Shown piece after piece: positions 24,408 to 35,868 of a stretch of DNA of 64,000 bases. Every line of letters begins with the position of its first letter. Within the stretch, counting starts at the first letter, position 1. Origin of the DNA: Ampullaceana balthica (taxonomy: Eukaryota > Mollusca > Gastropoda > Lymnaeidae); contig CALYLW010000012.1 in assembly GCA_944989445.1 (NCBI GenBank), forward strand, positions 847,001-911,000. The letters run 5' to 3'. Position numbers and translations under genes: made by a program. A model generated the notes under the pieces. It did no database searches. It was not told the DNA's origin and saw only the letters and a list, made by a program, of their open reading frames with translations.

Positions 24408-24437
24408 GGGGGGAGGGGTGGGTGGGGGGGAGAGGGG
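24408..24437 (+). other. G-quadruplex-type tract in an F unit
   Basis: Runs GGGGGG, GGGG, GGG and GGGGGGG with short loops, at the same place in the unit as 13081 and 13638. Confidence 0.65.
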
Positions 24438-24838
24438 AAAAGTCTGGTCACCGATTCGCTTGACCGAGCTCAGAGTGACACGTAAAATGTAAAAAAAAGC
24501 GCCCCGTCGCTTCGTTGGGTCGCCTCAATGCGTCAGCTCTAAATTTCACGTGGGAAAAAAACAATAACAAACCGTGAATTTAAATTACATACCTCATATA
24601 AGGATAAACTAAAAATGCATTAATTTAATTACGGTACGTTCGATCGATCTGAAATTTTGATACGATGCATTGTTAGGTCAGACGGGTCAGTGTTCCAAAT
24701 TTCAGCTCGATCGAATCACGAGAAGTGGGTCATTTTCGACTTTAGTTTTTCCGCCGCCCATGAGATGATGAGATGATGAGAGAGATGATGAGATGACGAC
24801 AGAGACGGCCGCGAAGTTATTATAAGGGTTTAAAAAAT

Positions 24839-26129
24839 TACTCGTTAATTCAAAAAAAAATGCCTTGTCATAAGAAACAGGATATGGGGCATGATAAACG
24901 TAAAGAAAACAAAACCCAATTATTTCCTGGATTATTAATGTGAAAGAACGCAGCATATCAGCAGCATGTTAGCACTCATCTGCTACGACCTTCGCCCCAA
25001 CTCACGTTCAGACTCGCGCTATAGTATTAAAAAGAAATACCTTGCCTATGAGCAATCTATTTTTTTTTATTTCCCACATTTTCCAGCGTTAAATGATTAT
25101 TCCAAAGGTGTATTTTTAAAAATATAATTTTAACTGACAATGAAATGAATAATGAAACCAAAACTAAAGAAATAATTGACATCAACAATTAAACTATAAA
25201 AAAATTAAATAACTTTTGTTTTAAAAATAACTTGAAGATTGATTATATCATGTACCAATTCACTGATTCACCAATATTTAAAGGGAAATCATTCCGATTG
25301 TTTAGCATACTTAATAATGGTAAAATCTGTACAAAACACTATATATTTTTTTTAAAACTCTAAGCACTAAATCTACTCTAAATTTTTAAAGGAAGACCCT
25401 TCTTTAACTCCCAAAATAAAAGGGTACATCTTCGCACAAAATCTTGCTCAATATCTTCTGAAATTCTTATAATGTCACACAGGTTGAAAACTACAGTCTT
25501 ATTCCCTTTGACATTATTGAACGCGTTTCTGGGAACCCTCAAAGTCGGATAATATTACGGAAGGTATGACGGTAGTTTAAGTGACCCGATACAACACCTT
25601 TCTTCTCACCACGTGTTCAGCCTATTTTTACAACACTATCCTGGCTTCCTGCATGTTGGCAAAAAAATGTATGACGTCGGCTTGAAACGGTCACGGTACC
25701 TGAACAGGAGCACCTTGATTGCCAGGATGACGTCAAGAGACGGGGCGGGAAGTTTGATGAATGCCCTCGTTATTGAACATCTTCGGTTACAAGATTTTTT
25801 ACCCTAGATCAGGGGGAGTTAATGACATAGTGTTGTACGTCACAGCGTTGCAGGTTCTTGAACTTTGGGTACGGCCTTCACGACGATGTTGCCATTCTTG
25901 AACTTTAGATCAACCGTGCTGGCAACCATTAACGGATGTTTGACTTTGATGAGAGACGTCATTGAAGAAGTCGAAAAAAAGTTACTATACTGAAAAAGTT
26001 TTTTCTAAGCAAGCAGTAGTTTGTGATTTCGCAGTCCTAGATATATTATTAATAAGAGTAAGGAATAGAGACTCAAGGTCATCTTCAATACGATTTTATG
26101 ACATGAATATAACGCTAATATAATATATT
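24839..26129. other. Mostly unrecognised; contains one GC-richer patch
   Basis: No transposon ends are seen. The interval 25590-25970 is clearly richer in G+C than its surroundings and carries short open frames on both strands, including one described separately at 25840-25962. Confidence 0.5.
25840..25962 (-). CDS. Short open frame, possible exon, unknown
   Basis: Forty codons from ATG to TGA on the minus strand, beginning MTSLIKVKHPLMVASTVDL and ending in VQEPATL. The frame extends upstream of the ATG to a TAG, and TTTTTCAG just before QYSN could act as a splice acceptor, which would make this a terminal exon. Codon use and composition look more coding-like than the neighbourhood. I recognise no domain and cannot exclude chance or a decayed repeat. 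Confidence 0.2.
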   Translation of the reverse strand: MTSLIKVKHPLMVASTVDLKFKNGNIVVKAVPKVQEPATL

Positions 26130-26568
26130 ATATATTTACGCTCAATTATCACTGCCGCCAAACGTTAAGGGAAATCACTCTGCTTTTTTTAAATTTTGAG
26201 TTGTAAGCAGTGCTGATTGACTCAAATAGTTATTTTTTGGTGCAGTAATTTGTGCGCTGCTTTCTAAAATTAGTTTAAAAATTGCGCGGTGATTAGCAAT
26301 GTAAAAATTATTATATAAATGCTTTGTTTAATTTTCAGGAATATTTCGTGTTTATCATACAAGGATAAGTTACTTGGGCTTTTAACATAAGAAATAAAAT
26401 TTAAAAAAAAACGATTATAAAATACTTTGTGTACATTTAATAACTTTTAATATTACGTATTTATCATACAAGGACAAGTTAGTTGGGCTTTTGAAAAAGG
26501 TGGGCGCCGTAGTCGCCCATAAAAAAAGGGGGGCGCCGCAGGTGCCACGGCGCCGCAGCACAAACTAG
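26130..26568 (+). mobile_element. GGCGCC-type short Helitron, array copy 1
   Basis: Starts ATATATTTACGCTCAATTAT and ends CTAG at 26565-26568. The 3' hairpin is GGCGCCG...CGGCGCC, with GCAGCACAAA between hairpin and CTAG. It is non-coding. The interior holds TTTTTTGGTGCAGTAATTTG and two copies of a block around CATACAAGGANAAGTTA. It shares internal blocks, but not ends, with the 3446-type elements. Confidence 0.7.
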
Positions 26569-27264
26569 TATATTATATATTTACGCTCAATTATCACTGC
26601 CGCCTAACGCTGAGGGAAATCACTCTGCTTTTTTAAAATTTTGCGTTGTAAGCAGTGCTGATTGACTCAAATAGTTATTTTTTGGTGCAGTAATTTGGTG
26701 CGCTGCTTTCTAAAATTAGTTTAAAAATCGTGTGGTGATTAGCACTGTAAAAATTATTATATAAATGCTTTGTTTAATTTTCAGGAATATTTCGTGTTTA
26801 TCATACAAGGATAAGTTACTTGGGCTTTTGACCAAAAAAAAAGTGGGCGCCTTAGGCGCCCTACAACCTCAATTTAAAATTACTTTGTGTACATTTAAGG
26901 TAGTTTAATATTACGTAGCTATCATACAAGGACAAGTTTGTTGGGCTTTTGAAAAAAGTGGGCGCCGTAGGCGCCCTAAATAAAAAGGGCGCCGCAGTAA
27001 AACCTATATTATATACGTACTTTGTTAACATGTTAGGAATATTTCGTATTTATCATACAAGGATAAGTTACTTGGGCTTTTAAAATAAAAAATAACATTA
27101 AAAAAAAACTATTATAAAATACTTTCTGTACATTTAAGAAATTTTAATATTACGTATTTATCATACAAGGACAAGTTAGTTGGGCTTTTGAAAAAGGGGG
27201 GTGCCGTAGGCGCCCATAAAAAAGGGGGGCGCCGCATGCGCCACGGCGCCGCAGCACAAACTAG
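26569..27264 (+). mobile_element. GGCGCC-type short Helitron, array copy 2
   Basis: Begins immediately after the CTAG of copy 1 (TATATTATATATTTACGCTC) and ends CTAG at 27261-27264 with the same GC-rich hairpin. It is longer than its neighbours (~696 bp) because the block around CATACAAGGANAAGTTA is present four times instead of two. Confidence 0.7.
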
Positions 27265-27732
27265 TATTATATATTTACGCTCAATTATCACTGATGCCTA
27301 ACGCTAAGGGACATCATTCTGCTTTTTTTTAAACATAGACTCAAACAGTGCAGACTGACTCAAAGAGGTTTTTTTTTGGTGCAGTAATTTGGTGCGCTGC
27401 TTTCTAAAATTATTGTATGATAAATACGAAATATTCCTGAAATGTACACAAAGTATTTATATAACCTTTTTTTACAGTGCTAATCACCACACGATTTTTT
27501 AACTGCACGTCCCGTCTGTCCTGTCCGTGACGCTACTAAAACAAGGATATAATACTTTCACTTTTGACACGAAAAATAGTGGGCGCCTTAGGCGCCCTAC
27601 AGCCCCTATTATAAAATACTTTATGTACATTTCAGGAAGTTTAATATTACGTATTTATCATACAAGGACAAGTTAATTGGGTTTTTTTAAAAGTGGGCGC
27701 CGCAGGTGCCATTGCGCCGCAGCACAACCTAG
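27265..27732 (+). mobile_element. GGCGCC-type short Helitron, array copy 3
   Basis: Starts TATTATATATTTACGCTC directly after copy 2 and ends CTAG at 27729-27732 after GCGCCGCAGCACAAC. The hairpin is partly decayed (GGTGCCATTGCGCC). Confidence 0.65.
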
Positions 27733-27869
27733 TAAACAATATATTAGCCAAAGTCACATTTTGGTTGGATCGAGTATATATATATACGTACGCTATGACG
27801 TCATTTTTTGAACTTATATCTAAATATATATACAAGGTGCGCATCATGAGGTGTGAAAAATAATTATTA

Positions 27870-28105
27870 ATTAAAAGATTCTCGGCGTAAAAAAATATTA
27901 TATGACGTCATTGTTTTAGCTAATATTTTAATTTTGCAAAAGGGAACGATGTAAAAAGAGGATTTGAGGAATTATAATTATAAAATACTTTGTGTACATT
28001 TCAGAAATTTTAATATTTCGTATTTATCAAACAAGGATAAGTTAGTTGGGCTTTTGATAAAAAAAATTGGGCTCCTTAGGCGCCCTACAACCCCTAGTTT
28101 TAACA
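27870..28105 (+). mobile_element. Short Helitron, internal/3' fragment
   Basis: Carries the ATATTATATGACGTCATTG block, TATTTATCAAACAAGGATAAG and a GGCGCC-like segment (GGGCTCCTTAGGCGCC) of the 3446-type family. It has neither the ACTATATAATTTGC start nor the CCGTCA hairpin. It ends in CCCCTAG, which may or may not be a genuine terminus. Confidence 0.5.
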
Positions 28106-28109
28106 ATAT

Positions 28110-28574
28110 TTAAAATTTACATCTCATTCGATCGTCTATTGTATTTATCGCCATTACTATTAACCACACACTGACGCAAAGCCTTAACTTCCTTAGGTCT
28201 TTTTTAAAAATTAAATTGAAATAAAAAAGTTATGGCTGTTAACGATTAATTTAAATTTAATCGTTAACTTTTGAAAATTTAAAGATTAATTAATCGTTAA
28301 TTTAGATTAAAGCCAAAAATTAAAATGTATAATGTCATAAGTAACACTTATTAAACGTTCATGTTGAAAATCTAAATAACACCGTCAGTAATAGTTTAAA
28401 ACCAAAATGTTCGTGTAATAGTCAGGAAATTTATTATTTATGGGTGGCTTTTTTTTTACTTTTTGACTTCTAATAATTTGTAAGTGATGGGTCGTTTAAT
28501 CGTTTAAAAATAATTTAATCGTAAATTTTTTTAAATGATTAATCGAGAAATTAATCGTTATTTTCCGCAGCCCT
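28110..28574 (+). mobile_element. AGGGCTG-type MITE relative
   Basis: Rich in ATTAATCGTTAATTT motifs and ends TTTCCGCAGCCCT at 28574, identical to the right end of the copy at 35869-36219. The left end is not recognisable and the interior differs, so this is a diverged or separate subfamily. Confidence 0.45.
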
Positions 28575-28959
28575 ATATTTTATTAAATTTGACTCCCGTT
28601 TTAAAACGAGTTAAAAAACACTAATGCTGTCGTTTTAAATATATGGTTTTAAAAGCAGTTTCATTTAATAATCAAATGAAAATAAAAGATAAATATAAAT
28701 GTCTAAAAATAACTTTTCTTAATGTGTGTATCTCACAGTCACAATATTTATTCTTAAAACTTGAAAAGACGTATTTATTCGAGTATTCGAAATAATTAAT
28801 AGTGCTTATAAATTACTAAGTCAATACATATGTTAATTTTAAAATAAAAACTGCTGGACACTACAAGCATTTTTAAACTTAAATAACCCCCAAACAAATC
28901 ATTACTTGTATTGTCAGGAAAAGATTGCAGTTATTTAATTTTTTACCACGTTTTTATTA

Positions 28960-29270
28960 ACTCGCTTTCGTTGGGCATTGTCCAAGATTTTTTCAAATCT
29001 GCCAACGTAAAATTGAACCACTTCTGATGGTCCTAGATATCTGAAAATTTTACCACAGATAGATCTTGGATGGCAATGCATTGTATTAAAATTTCAGATC
29101 GATCGATTGTACCGTTATTAAATTATTGAACTTTTTAGTTTATCTATAGTCTATATAAAAGCATCTGTACCGTCGGCTTTTGTTGGCATCCGTGCGTTCC
29201 CCCCGTGACCACCTCACAATGTTTTTAAAACGTTGGGCGGGCGCTTGTGAGGTGTTTGGTAAAATAAATA
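28960..29270 (-). repeat. Family G repeat (F-related core, reversed)
   Basis: Contains CTGCCAACGTAAAATTGAAC, AATTTCAGATCGATCGATTG and TACCGTTATTAAATTATTGA; its reverse complement matches the conserved core of family F. Very similar sequence occurs at 63033-63220. It ends near GGGCGGGCGC. Confidence 0.65.
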
Positions 29271-29327
29271 GAGGTAAAAAAATATTGTTGAAAACCAAGT
29301 TTTTATTAGTGGACTAAAAATAATAAA

Positions 29328-29523
29328 ATAAATAAAGGTAAAAAAATGATTTTTAAAAACAACGTTTTTACAAGGGGACTAAAAAGAAGAAAATAATTTA
29401 AAACGTGTAAGTTCAAGTACTTTTATTCAATATGACTAAAAACGTGGGGCGGGTGTTTCTTCTTTTTAGTCCCCTTGTAAAAACGTGGTTTTTAAAAATC
29501 ATTTTTTTTACCTTTATTTATTT
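29328..29523. repeat. Long inverted repeat, ~66-bp arms
   Basis: The left arm 29328-29393 (with AAGGGGACTAAAAAGAAG) and the right arm 29456-29523 (with CTTCTTTTTAGTCCCCTT) are complementary over ~66 bp with only a few mismatches, separated by ~62 bp. If transcribed it would form a long hairpin. A related single arm occurs near 63800-63850. Confidence 0.85.
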
Positions 29524-29529
29524 ACGTTT

Positions 29530-32316
29530 TGGATAATAATCCATGTTTTTATTTAATCTAATTCGTCTTGTTTATCTTTATTTTAAAAAAAATAATTTAT
29601 ATGATATTACATCAAAGATTTATTAAAATTGTTTAATTTATAATCTCTGCTCTGGAGCAGTAATGGTTTACAGTATCAAGCACAGTGAATTAGTTTCTTT
29701 ACTCTGTCCAGAGTGACAGATTATGTCTGTGTTGTCTGTAATTTTAAAAAAAATTTTTTTTAATCTGCCCAGATAAATGGCCCCATTTCAATTTCACGTT
29801 TAGGACTAAGTGTCTTCCTTTTTAACATTTTTAAATATTTTATTTTGCTTCACTATGACGCCATGACTTTTGGAGTGTTCAACAGTCGGCCCGTACTGAT
29901 AACCAAACATTGAGTCATCGGTAGAAATAGTAGCTCTCTCATCTGGGCCGAGTTTATTTGAGGTTATTTGCTTGAAATTAATCCGATTAGCGTGGGATGG
30001 CTTATTTCCTTTTCCCCTCTCTCACCCCTGAACCCAATCGTGGGTGGTTTTCAACCGTTCAGACCAAAGTTGTGTTTGTTTGAATAATAATTTTTGTCAA
30101 TATCTGCTCAGGACATGTCTGTGATCGTGGTAATGGTTTGACATCAGGTGTTAAGTGTGAGACTGTTTTTGCGTTGGTCTTAATGCATTATCATAAAGCT
30201 GTCTATGATGAGTCTTATTTTTATTATTGAGTTTGGGTGATTTTAATGAAGGTTTTGAGGAAAGCTGTTTCCGTAAATTGGCTAGGAATGATGGTTGTAA
30301 AGATATCATATTACCAAATTTATAGAAGCGGTTAAGGGAATGCTAATTTTTTTGGGTTAATGGTAACTTATGTTGTCATTGTTTGTGATAGAAAAGATCA
30401 TGTCAGTAGTTTTGACATTTGTGTGTTAAAAGATTTCAGGCGTTTTTATATTTGTTATTTATATTATGTTTCTAAGGCTTTTCAAACTGTTTGATATTTG
30501 TTTAGATTGATGTAGAGTAGCGAATACGTGTTATTTAAGCATATTGCCTTTCCAGTTGTCACAGGCAGCTGGGCATTTGCGTTGTGAATGTTTTTTTTAG
30601 TAAATAAGTCAATCATCACTTAAAGCCAGGTTTTTAAAAAAAAATTGCATCAATGATACAATGGAACCTAGAAATATATGTAGTAATGCTCTAAGAGTAT
30701 TTTTTACATAGTATTTTATAGTATTTTCGCACATACACCACCCCCCTAACTTAAATATAAATAAATAAATGAAAATAAAAGAAGATTATAGTTTGCATGA
30801 TAAGCATATATTGCCCGTGTGTAAATTTGATATAATTTTGTTAACTTATAAACGGCGGACGATGTTGTAGTGAAATGTCTGTCGAGTAGCTTTATTCCAA
30901 ATTACTAGTGCTCAAGTAACCATGTCACTCTTAAAATTCCACGTAACAACGGTAAAACTAACATTATCACCAATAAATAATCTATGTTAAACACAGACTT
31001 CATTCGATGAAAACGACTTGCTTGTTTTAATGTGTTAATTAAACGCGGAGTTAATGAAGCGTTAATAGATACAGAAATATTTTTATTTTAATTTAACTTT
31101 ATCTTAATTAATTTTTTTTTAATTTAAAAGAAATATTTATTGTTAATATTATTATTAATAGTTTTTTATTTCTTTTTTACAAATTGTTATATTTTTTTAG
31201 AAGAGAGCTGAAATTTGAACAGGATACAAGGCACAAGGTAAACACTTCGTCGACTTTTGTTTGTGCCATGAAAGGTTTATTATTTAAAATGATAGCTGAT
31301 TGGTTGTTTGTGCACTTTGTTGTGTATCTTTAAAAATGCTGTAAATCAAGTAAACTAAAAAATAAAGTACCTTCCTTAAAACATGTAGTAACAACAGGTT
31401 GTTTTCTTTGTTGAAACAGTCTGAAATCCCTTTTGAAGAGCAACATGCTTTTTATGTACAGTACTGCTAAAAAAAGCACTAACTAATTAAATTGTCGTTG
31501 TCTTTACATTAAAAAATTACCTTCATCATTTTAATGGAGCTTTCTATACTTTAAATCTCTCAATAACTATACTAATAAAATTCATATAAATAAAAATGAT
31601 TATAAAAAATGTACTTTAAAAACAAAACAAACAAAAACAACAACTAACATTCTTTGAAAGACCAAATGCGTTGGGAGGGATAAGTTTGTGATAGGACGGG
31701 AAATGTACCTAGTGTTAAGATTTAAAAAAAAACAATCTCAGAAGGATATTATTTTTTAGAACCGTTGCAGAATGACTTAATAGTCTTACCTTTTTTTCAG
31801 GCAATAATGATAATTCAATGACTACACATGTGACTCAGTGTGTTTTATTGATTCGATATGATTATAAATCCAATCCTAAGTGTAATCAGAGTGACTCGAG
31901 CACTGAGCCGTGAGATCAAGAACATGGCTCTGGAAGCAGGCCTCGTGACATTCATATCTGGGTTAATTGTAAGCACTTGTTTTAATTGTGGGGCATCTGT
32001 GCATTCAATTGTTGACTTGGGGAGAAACAATCATCGTTGATCGATATTTTAAATCAGGTTAAAGCCAATCGATTAATTTTTCATTTATTTATGGTTATTT
32101 TCAATGGAAAGGGAAAAAAATAATTATTTGAATCGTGTTTTTTTACATTTCGTTGGAGCCTCATAAAACCCTTGTGATATTTTATGCATATGCAATTGTT
32201 TTTTAATATTAACATTGGGAAAATAAACTGTCCTTAACACGTGCTTTTCCCATCTCTTCTCAATTTATTTTTTGAAGAGTTTTTATTATACTCTAATACA
32301 TTTTTAAAAATTAAAT
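29530..32316. other. No gene recognised
   Basis: A polypyrimidine tract ending CTTTTTTTCAG at about 31800, followed by a GTAAGC at 31969, brackets a GC-richer patch, but none of the three frames is open across it. Both strands have ~60-codon frames at 31845-32040 without family features. Confidence 0.5.
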
Positions 32317-33084
32317 ACTAGCTGACCCGTCGCGCGTTGAAACGATTTCAGTATAAAAGTATACATTCAAAGATATCAATGAGTGGAAATTTTTAAAAAC
32401 TATTCTGCTAGTAAACTTTGTGGAAATGTAGTAAACGAAATTCCCAAGTTACATGGCAATCGAATAAATAAAATAAAATTTTAAAAGCTCACATTAAAAA
32501 CAATATTAAGGGCCCCGGCCCAAAAATAAGTAATACTTTTTTTTAATGCATTGCAATAGTACTTAGCAACTTATCAAATGATCCGAGCTTTATGTTGAAT
32601 AAAACAATAACTATAATGCTTATATCACTTTAAAAAAAAACAACATAAATGGCCCCAGCGTCCCAAATGGTGCAAGATGTAAATTTCAAAATCCCTATAA
32701 ATTACATTCTGCTTCACTTTGGATATGTGTATTCATATATGTAAAGATAGTGTAATATCGAATGTAGAAATAATCTGAAAAGTTTATATAAAACAACATT
32801 AACAACAAAAGAATTAAAACTTAAATGATTACGAAAAAACATTTGGGGCCTCCAACCCCGAAGTAATGGACATTGGGAGTTCGGTGCCCTATAGTATTTC
32901 AATATAGGCTCTGGTTTGGTCAAGATCCATTCATTTTCCCAGTAGCTAAAGGTTAGACTATTTTTTAGATAGCTCATATTAGCACCAAAAAAAAACACAA
33001 CATTTTAGTCCCCCGGCCCCCTTTGGTGCAAGATTTAATATTAGAAACAGCTATTTTATTCAATCAATTTCATAATGGATCTAT

Positions 33085-33108
33085 TTATATATATATATAT
33101 ATATATTT
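33085..33108. repeat. (TA)n microsatellite
   Basis: Pure TA run inside the long repeat. Confidence 0.95.
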
Positions 33109-33487
33109 ATCAAGATCTTACAACTTGAATGGGGAATAACATCTTAAAAATTTACTAAAAAAGACATTTGGGACCCCCAGCCCAAGAAATCGACATTATG
33201 AGTTCAGTGCATTTCAGTATTTTAATATTGGCTCTCAAGTATTTATATACTAAGTTTTCGTCATTTACACAGTAGCTAACGCTTAAACTAATTTTATATA
33301 GCTCATATAAATAAAATAAACAACATAATGCCCCCCCATGAGCCCCACGAGTGTTACATTTAAAAAATTATTAGCCAATTTTCATCCCGAGAGCGCACAA
33401 AACAGTCTCCCAAAGTTTCATGGCGATCGGATGAATTGTGTACTAGTCTATAACGGACATGCAGACAGACAGACATACTTTCATTTG

Positions 33488-33613
<126 letters not shown>

Positions 33614-35527
33614 TAAGTTTTAAATATAAAATTAGGTCAAGATCCATGCATTAACCCAGGTGACCATGTTTAAAATACTTAGATATATTATATCTAATAT
33701 ATAAGGAGAAAATGACATCATGGGCACTCGGCTCACCATACGTTTTTATTTCAAAATTTTATACAGAATGTATTCAACAACTTCTCAAAATTTCTGAACG
33801 AGAAGAAGAATAAATTAATATTTATATGGCTAATATAAGCTACAAACGACATTAAGGGTCCGGGCCAAATCGGTGCAAGATATACCTTTTGAAACACATG
33901 TTATTCAATCTAGATCATAATACATATATTATTTGTCAAAAGTTTTAAAGAACCTGTAAATTAATAATGGGAATAAAATAGTAAAGTTTTAAGAAAAACG
34001 ATTTGGGTTTCCGGCCTAGAAGTAATGAACATAAAACGTTCGGTGATATAGATTTTTTTAAAACATATAAGCTCTAAAGATTTTATATACCAAGTTTGGT
34101 CAAGATCAGTTAATTTTAGATGAATCTAACGCGTAAATTAATTTTGATATAGCTCATTTAAACAGAGACCGACATGATGAGCTCCCGGCCCATTCGGTGC
34201 AAGATGTTAAGGTCGAAACACCTGTTAATTTTAATATATTTCATAATGGATATATTTCTAAATATTTCTCAGCCTCAAAGGAATGGACATTCAGAACTTA
34301 GTGCCCTATTATAGTATTTTAAAATTGGCTATCAAGTTTTCATATACCAAGTTTGGTCAAGATCCATTTATCTACCCAGCAACTTACACTTAAATTTATT
34401 TTCATATAGCCAGAATAAGCAAAAATGACATGAAGGGCCCCCCTGGCCCTATTGGTGCAAGATGTACATTTTGAAACAATTGTTCATTTCCATTTGGATC
34501 ATATTGCATATCAATATTTGTCGAGACCATGGCACAGAATTGGGAATAAAATCTTAAGCGTTTACGAAAAAAGAATTGGGGCCCCCGGCCCGAAAGGATA
34601 AACATTAGAGATTCAAGGCCATATAGTATTTTAATATTGGCTACACCACATTTGGTCAAGATCCATTTATTTTTCCAGTCGTTAACGCTTAAACAATTTT
34701 TATATATCTTTTATAAGCAAAAACGACATTAAGGGCCACCAGGCCAAATCGGTACAAGAACTGAACTTCAAAATACCTGTTCATTTCAATCTGGATCATA
34801 ATAGATATAAGTGTCAATATATTTCAAAGTCGTGTAAAATTATAATTGGAATAAAGTCTTCAACGCTTACGAAAAATAATTTTTGGCCCCCGGCCCCAAA
34901 GGATTGAACATTAGGAGTTCAATGCCTTATGTTATTTTAATATGGACTATCAAGTTTGTATGTACCAAGTTTGGTCAAGATCCATCCATTTTCCAAGTTG
35001 CTAACGCTGAAATAATTTTTATATTGCTCATATAAAATAAATAAAAAATAAAATAAATTGATTATTTATATAGCGCTGTATCCCAGTAAGGAACTGGGCT
35101 CACAGAGCTTTACATAAGCTACGTTAATCATTTACAAGAAATGTTGTTTCATCAATTCTAAAAATAAATTTTGAAAAGATGTGTCTTAAGTGCAGTCTTG
35201 AAGGACTTGGTTGTTTGAATACTACGTATGTGTAATGGTAGAGAATTCCATTGTTTGGCTGCACAAAAAGAGAACAACCTTTCACCAAATGTTTTGGTGC
35301 GTGTCTTAGAAACAGAGAGAACGCGTGTATCTGCATATAAGGAAGAAAAACATTTTGAGCCCCTGGCATGTGTCAATGTTCAAAATTTAAAAAAAACAAC
35401 AACAAACATTCCGGAAGCATATTTCACCACTTCCTAAAGTTTCGTAGTGATCAGATGAATGGTCAGCTATAAAGGACAAACATACATACATACATACATA
35501 CATCATTTGATTTGTATAATATATAGA
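33614..35527 (+). repeat. Long repeat copy 2, internal ~300-bp reiterations
   Basis: Same family as 32317 but without the head. The CAAGATCCAT anchor occurs at 33638, 34101 (variant), 34358, 34657 and 34976, giving spacings of 463, 257, 299 and 319 bp. Each module has GGCCCCCGGCCC-like, GGTGCAAGATGT, ATTTCAATCTGGATCATAAT and AACGCTTACGAAAA segments. It ends AGTGATCAGATGAATGGTCA, then a CATA run (35486-35503) and TATAATATATAG. A LINE fragment interrupts it at 35036-35395. Confidence 0.7.
35036..35395 (-). pseudogene. LINE 3' end (ORF2 C-terminus), 5'-truncated
   Basis: On the minus strand the frame 35376-35158 encodes TKTFGERLFSFCAAKQWNSL followed by PLHIRSIQTTKSFKTALKTH, the standard C-terminal tail of CR1/L2/Jockey-type reverse-transcriptase ORFs. 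The 3' UTR follows, with CTGGGATACAGCGCTATATA and an AT-rich end (AATAATCAATTTATTTTATT). No RT or endonuclease domain is present, consistent with severe 5' truncation on insertion. It sits inside the 33614-35527 repeat and is therefore younger than it. Confidence 0.8.
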
Positions 35528-35868
35528 TTTCATTTATGTGATTAATTATAATATTAATTAAAATATTTTAAGTATAAAAAATCTACCTAATAATCATGAA
35601 GGTATAATCATATGAAAAAAATTCAATAGAATTTTAGAAGCACTGTTTATTAAACTCTGTTGTTCACATGGGATTCAAAATTACAGAGAAAATAATTGTT
35701 GCTTCAGAGTTTAAAGGATCAACTTTATTTTATGTTGTAAAAAAATTACAATAATAATATTTTAGAAGACAACACAATATTAAAATTGTGATAAGGTTTC
35801 AATTCAATGCGCAATTTGATTGCGATCTTATTACATATTCAACTTGCGCAATAACTAATATTTTTGTT

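Larger units (their letters stand above)
23763..24838 (+). repeat. Family F: two further head-to-tail units
   Basis: The first unit resumes at 23763 after the hAT insertion and runs to about 24283; the second begins CCCGTAAAAACAAAG at 24284 and ends TATAAGGGTTTAA at about 24838. Both contain the TTACGGTAC/CGATCGATCTGAAATTT core. They are similar to the units at 12521-15018, some 9 kb away. Confidence 0.85.

Noticed and set aside
31801..31969. Exon bounded by CTTTTTTTCAG and GTAAGC
   Set aside because: All three frames contain stops between the sites; it could only be non-coding and nothing else supports it.
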